From Sitta carolinensis (taxonomy: Eukaryota; Chordata; Aves; Passeriformes; Sittidae): a stretch of 64,000 nucleotides of DNA. The translations under genes and the position numbers were made by a program. Numbering within the stretch: the first letter of the stretch is position 1; each line of letters starts with the position of its first letter. Below are positions 61,825 to 64,000 of this stretch, one piece after another. The notes below the pieces were generated by a model. That model saw only the letters and a list, made by a program, of their open reading frames with translations. It did not search any database and was not told the DNA's origin. The stretch is from positions 19,259,001 to 19,323,000 of the forward strand of contig JAVUNC010000004.1 of the NCBI GenBank assembly GCA_032173965.1. Direction: 5' to 3'.

Positions 61825-64000
61825 CATGGTGACTGCTGCTTCAGGCTAAGCATTGATTATTTACGGAATTCCAAATAGACAGGAAATGAAGCTCTTCTAG
61901 GCACCCCAGCTTCATTGAACATAGACACTAGAGACTGAAAATATCAAATATCAGTAAGTTAGTTTCCAAGGACCAGCATATTTGATTTATTTAACAATTT
62001 CCAGCCATCATGCATCCATTTTTCATCTTCAATTATTTAATATGAACAGCTGACTCCTTATCAAAACTTCCACTTTTGGCAAGTTTTTTCAGTGCTCTTT
62101 GTGAAATAATTGGCAAAACCATTTTACAAACAGTTTCATTAGATGATTTATCATTTGGTGTTTACAGATATGAGAAGCCCCAAATGAACCAAACAGAAAA
62201 CATCAATGTATGTTAACCACATTATCAGTTTAATGCAAGTAATATTTTAAACTACTTTAAAAAAAAAAAAAAAAAAAACACAGAAGAAAACAAAAAAACC
62301 CAAGCAGACAAAAATTAATATCTTTACAAATAGCATGAAGTGAATGCAGTTATTCATTGTAGAGATTATGTAGTAAGGTTTTAGAAAAAAATTTTTAAAT
62401 AAAACTTTAACTAGAGATACCTAGAAATTCCTTATTTTAAAGGAATTAGACTAACAGCAATTTATAAAATTTTTTGTACTCTTCTGTGCTATTATATAGA
62501 CTATTCTCAGTGCTCCTCAAAACAATTATAATGAACTGAAATAATTCAACTTCAGTTTATCCTCAAATACCTACAGCCTGGATAAACTGTAAACTCATAT
62601 CTTTCTAAACCCTCAGGAATACAGTAAATAATGTAAGCCCTTCATTCCAACCCTCTTATATTTATAAAATGAGTTTTCTCCCTCACAGACCTTCTCTTTT
62701 CATTTTAACATTCTGCTATTGGAGAAATGGTTTCTCTACACTAGTGAACAGATTTTATCTTTCAAGTCATACAGCATTAGCAACGTTTTATTCAAAGTGA
62801 TACATATCAAAATACCTTCTTCAGCATTTTCAGGAGGATTTTAAAAACTGATGGTCTCATTAATTGAAATGATACTATACTTTATCTTGCACCAAGTGTG
62901 CCGCTCCAGTCACATAAATACTGGATTAGTTTACTGTTCTTAATATTAATATTGACAGGAAGGAACCAGCTGTAGTACAGCACTTTTAAAATCTAAAATC
63001 CATTCTCTTGTCAGTGCCAAGTGTAAAAACAATTTAACACACTTCAACATATTTACACTTTAGGTTTTGCCTCACATTTTACTTAAATGAAAGATGCAAG
63101 GCATTCTGGTTCTGGAGCCTTGATAACTTCAGTTTGGGGCTGTATTAAGCTAGTTTGTTGTTCAGGTGTCTGATGGTGTTGAAAAGATGAAGCCAATGAG
63201 ATAAGCCTGGGAGCTTATTTTCTCCACATTTATAACTTTAAATACAGCTTTACCTGAAAGTATTAGAGCAGACAGCTCATTACCACCTAAATAGGGCTAG
63301 TACATTGTATGTGATCCCACATACAGGAGGTCATCTGAAACTGATGACTTTTAAAGGTCATACACAAAATGAATTTTGCTTTGCTGAAAGACTGTCTCCT
63401 TAGCACAGTAAAAATCTTATTTTAACAGCAGCTGTAAATATTATGTAAGTAGAAATAAGTGATCTAAGCTACCTTTACTTTCTTTCATTCTGCCATGCAT
63501 TTACTTTTGATCCAATTGTGATACTCATCAATGGTGATGTTAAAAATTGCTTTGCTCTGGACCATCATTTAAGTGATGAATTGATAGTTTCTATGATTTT
63601 GTTTCATTTCCACGGTTTAATAAATCTCCTGTTATATGTATTTTTGTGATAATGAAGAAGAATCATTTCAATAGTCTGTAACACTGAGGAGCTTAAAGCA
63701 TGCAACATCTGTGGATGCTACAGATTGAGAAATGGACAGATAGACTCCAAAATAGCACAATAAGAGACATTTTCTTAGTGTGTAACTTCAGCAACTTACC
63801 TTCTCTCCCTAAGGCTATGTGAAATTTATGCAATGTCAGATCACACCTGACATACAAGCAAACACATACAGAGTCTACTTCTTTACTCCTTTGTGGTCAC
63901 ATACATACAAACATTTTTGATTTAGTAGATTCCAGGACTTGAATCCTTCCCACATAGTAACTGTACTTAACTAAAACTTCTAATTTAGAACTTCATCTCC
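61825..64000. other. AT-rich unique DNA to window end
   Basis: Contains a poly(A) of 20 at 62259-62278. No gene, RNA or further repeat was recognised. Confidence 0.6.

Noticed and set aside
1..64000. CRISPR array, bacterial operons or phage system
   Set aside because: No regularly spaced repeats, no ribosome-site and gene-pair structure. Repeat content is that of a bird nuclear genome.

Overview
The window looks like ordinary non-coding DNA from a bird, most likely a songbird, and I find no protein-coding gene in it. The case for a bird rests on repeats recognised by eye. Many CR1 LINE 3' ends are present, with typical bird CR1 wording such as 'ggttggaa..gacc' and terminal 'tctatga'-like repeats. 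An LTR opens with the common bird motif TGTGCTGGTTTTGGCTG, and several other LTR families carry clean target-site duplications. The background is AT-rich. Long open frames are scarce, and those that exist fall in repeats or look like chance. No tRNA, rRNA, CRISPR array or bacterial-type operon was seen.

Layout. 1-9.2 kb: AT-rich unique DNA with homopolymers, an (AAAAC)n tract and a 336 bp solo LTR on the minus strand (4943-5278, 6 bp TSD TGATCT). 9.2-9.9 kb: a second ERVK-like solo LTR on the minus strand (9220-9860, TSD CTTATC). 9.9-16.2 kb: unique DNA. 16.2-19.0 kb: the main item, a complete and very young LTR element. It has two 1281 bp LTRs about 0.7% apart, a 5 bp TSD (GGAAC), an exact 18-base tRNA-Glu primer binding site and only 207 bp between the LTRs. 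20.1-22.1 kb: three old CR1 pieces. 27.8-28.3 kb: a decayed LTR of the TGTGCTGGTTTTGGCTG type. 29.7-31.8 kb: three CR1 pieces. 32.2-33.0 and 41.4-42.8 kb: two independent solo LTRs of one family (TSDs CACAT and CTAGG). The first lacks a 597 bp interior block and starts at a different base. 35.2 kb: a small nested tandem repeat. 49.6 kb: a short fossil resembling an ancient amniote repeat. 55.7-56.8 kb: an LTR without a TSD. 59.05-59.22 kb: a (TTTTC)n microsatellite. 61.4-61.7 kb: a CR1 end.

There is no gene network to describe. The biology here is a retroelement history: at least six LTR insertions of several ages, one recent enough that its two LTRs are almost identical. That element keeps signals for transcription and reverse transcription but has no room for gag, pol or env, so it must have moved using proteins from another element. 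Differences between its LTRs are all A/G on the plus strand except one, which raises the question of cytidine-deaminase editing.
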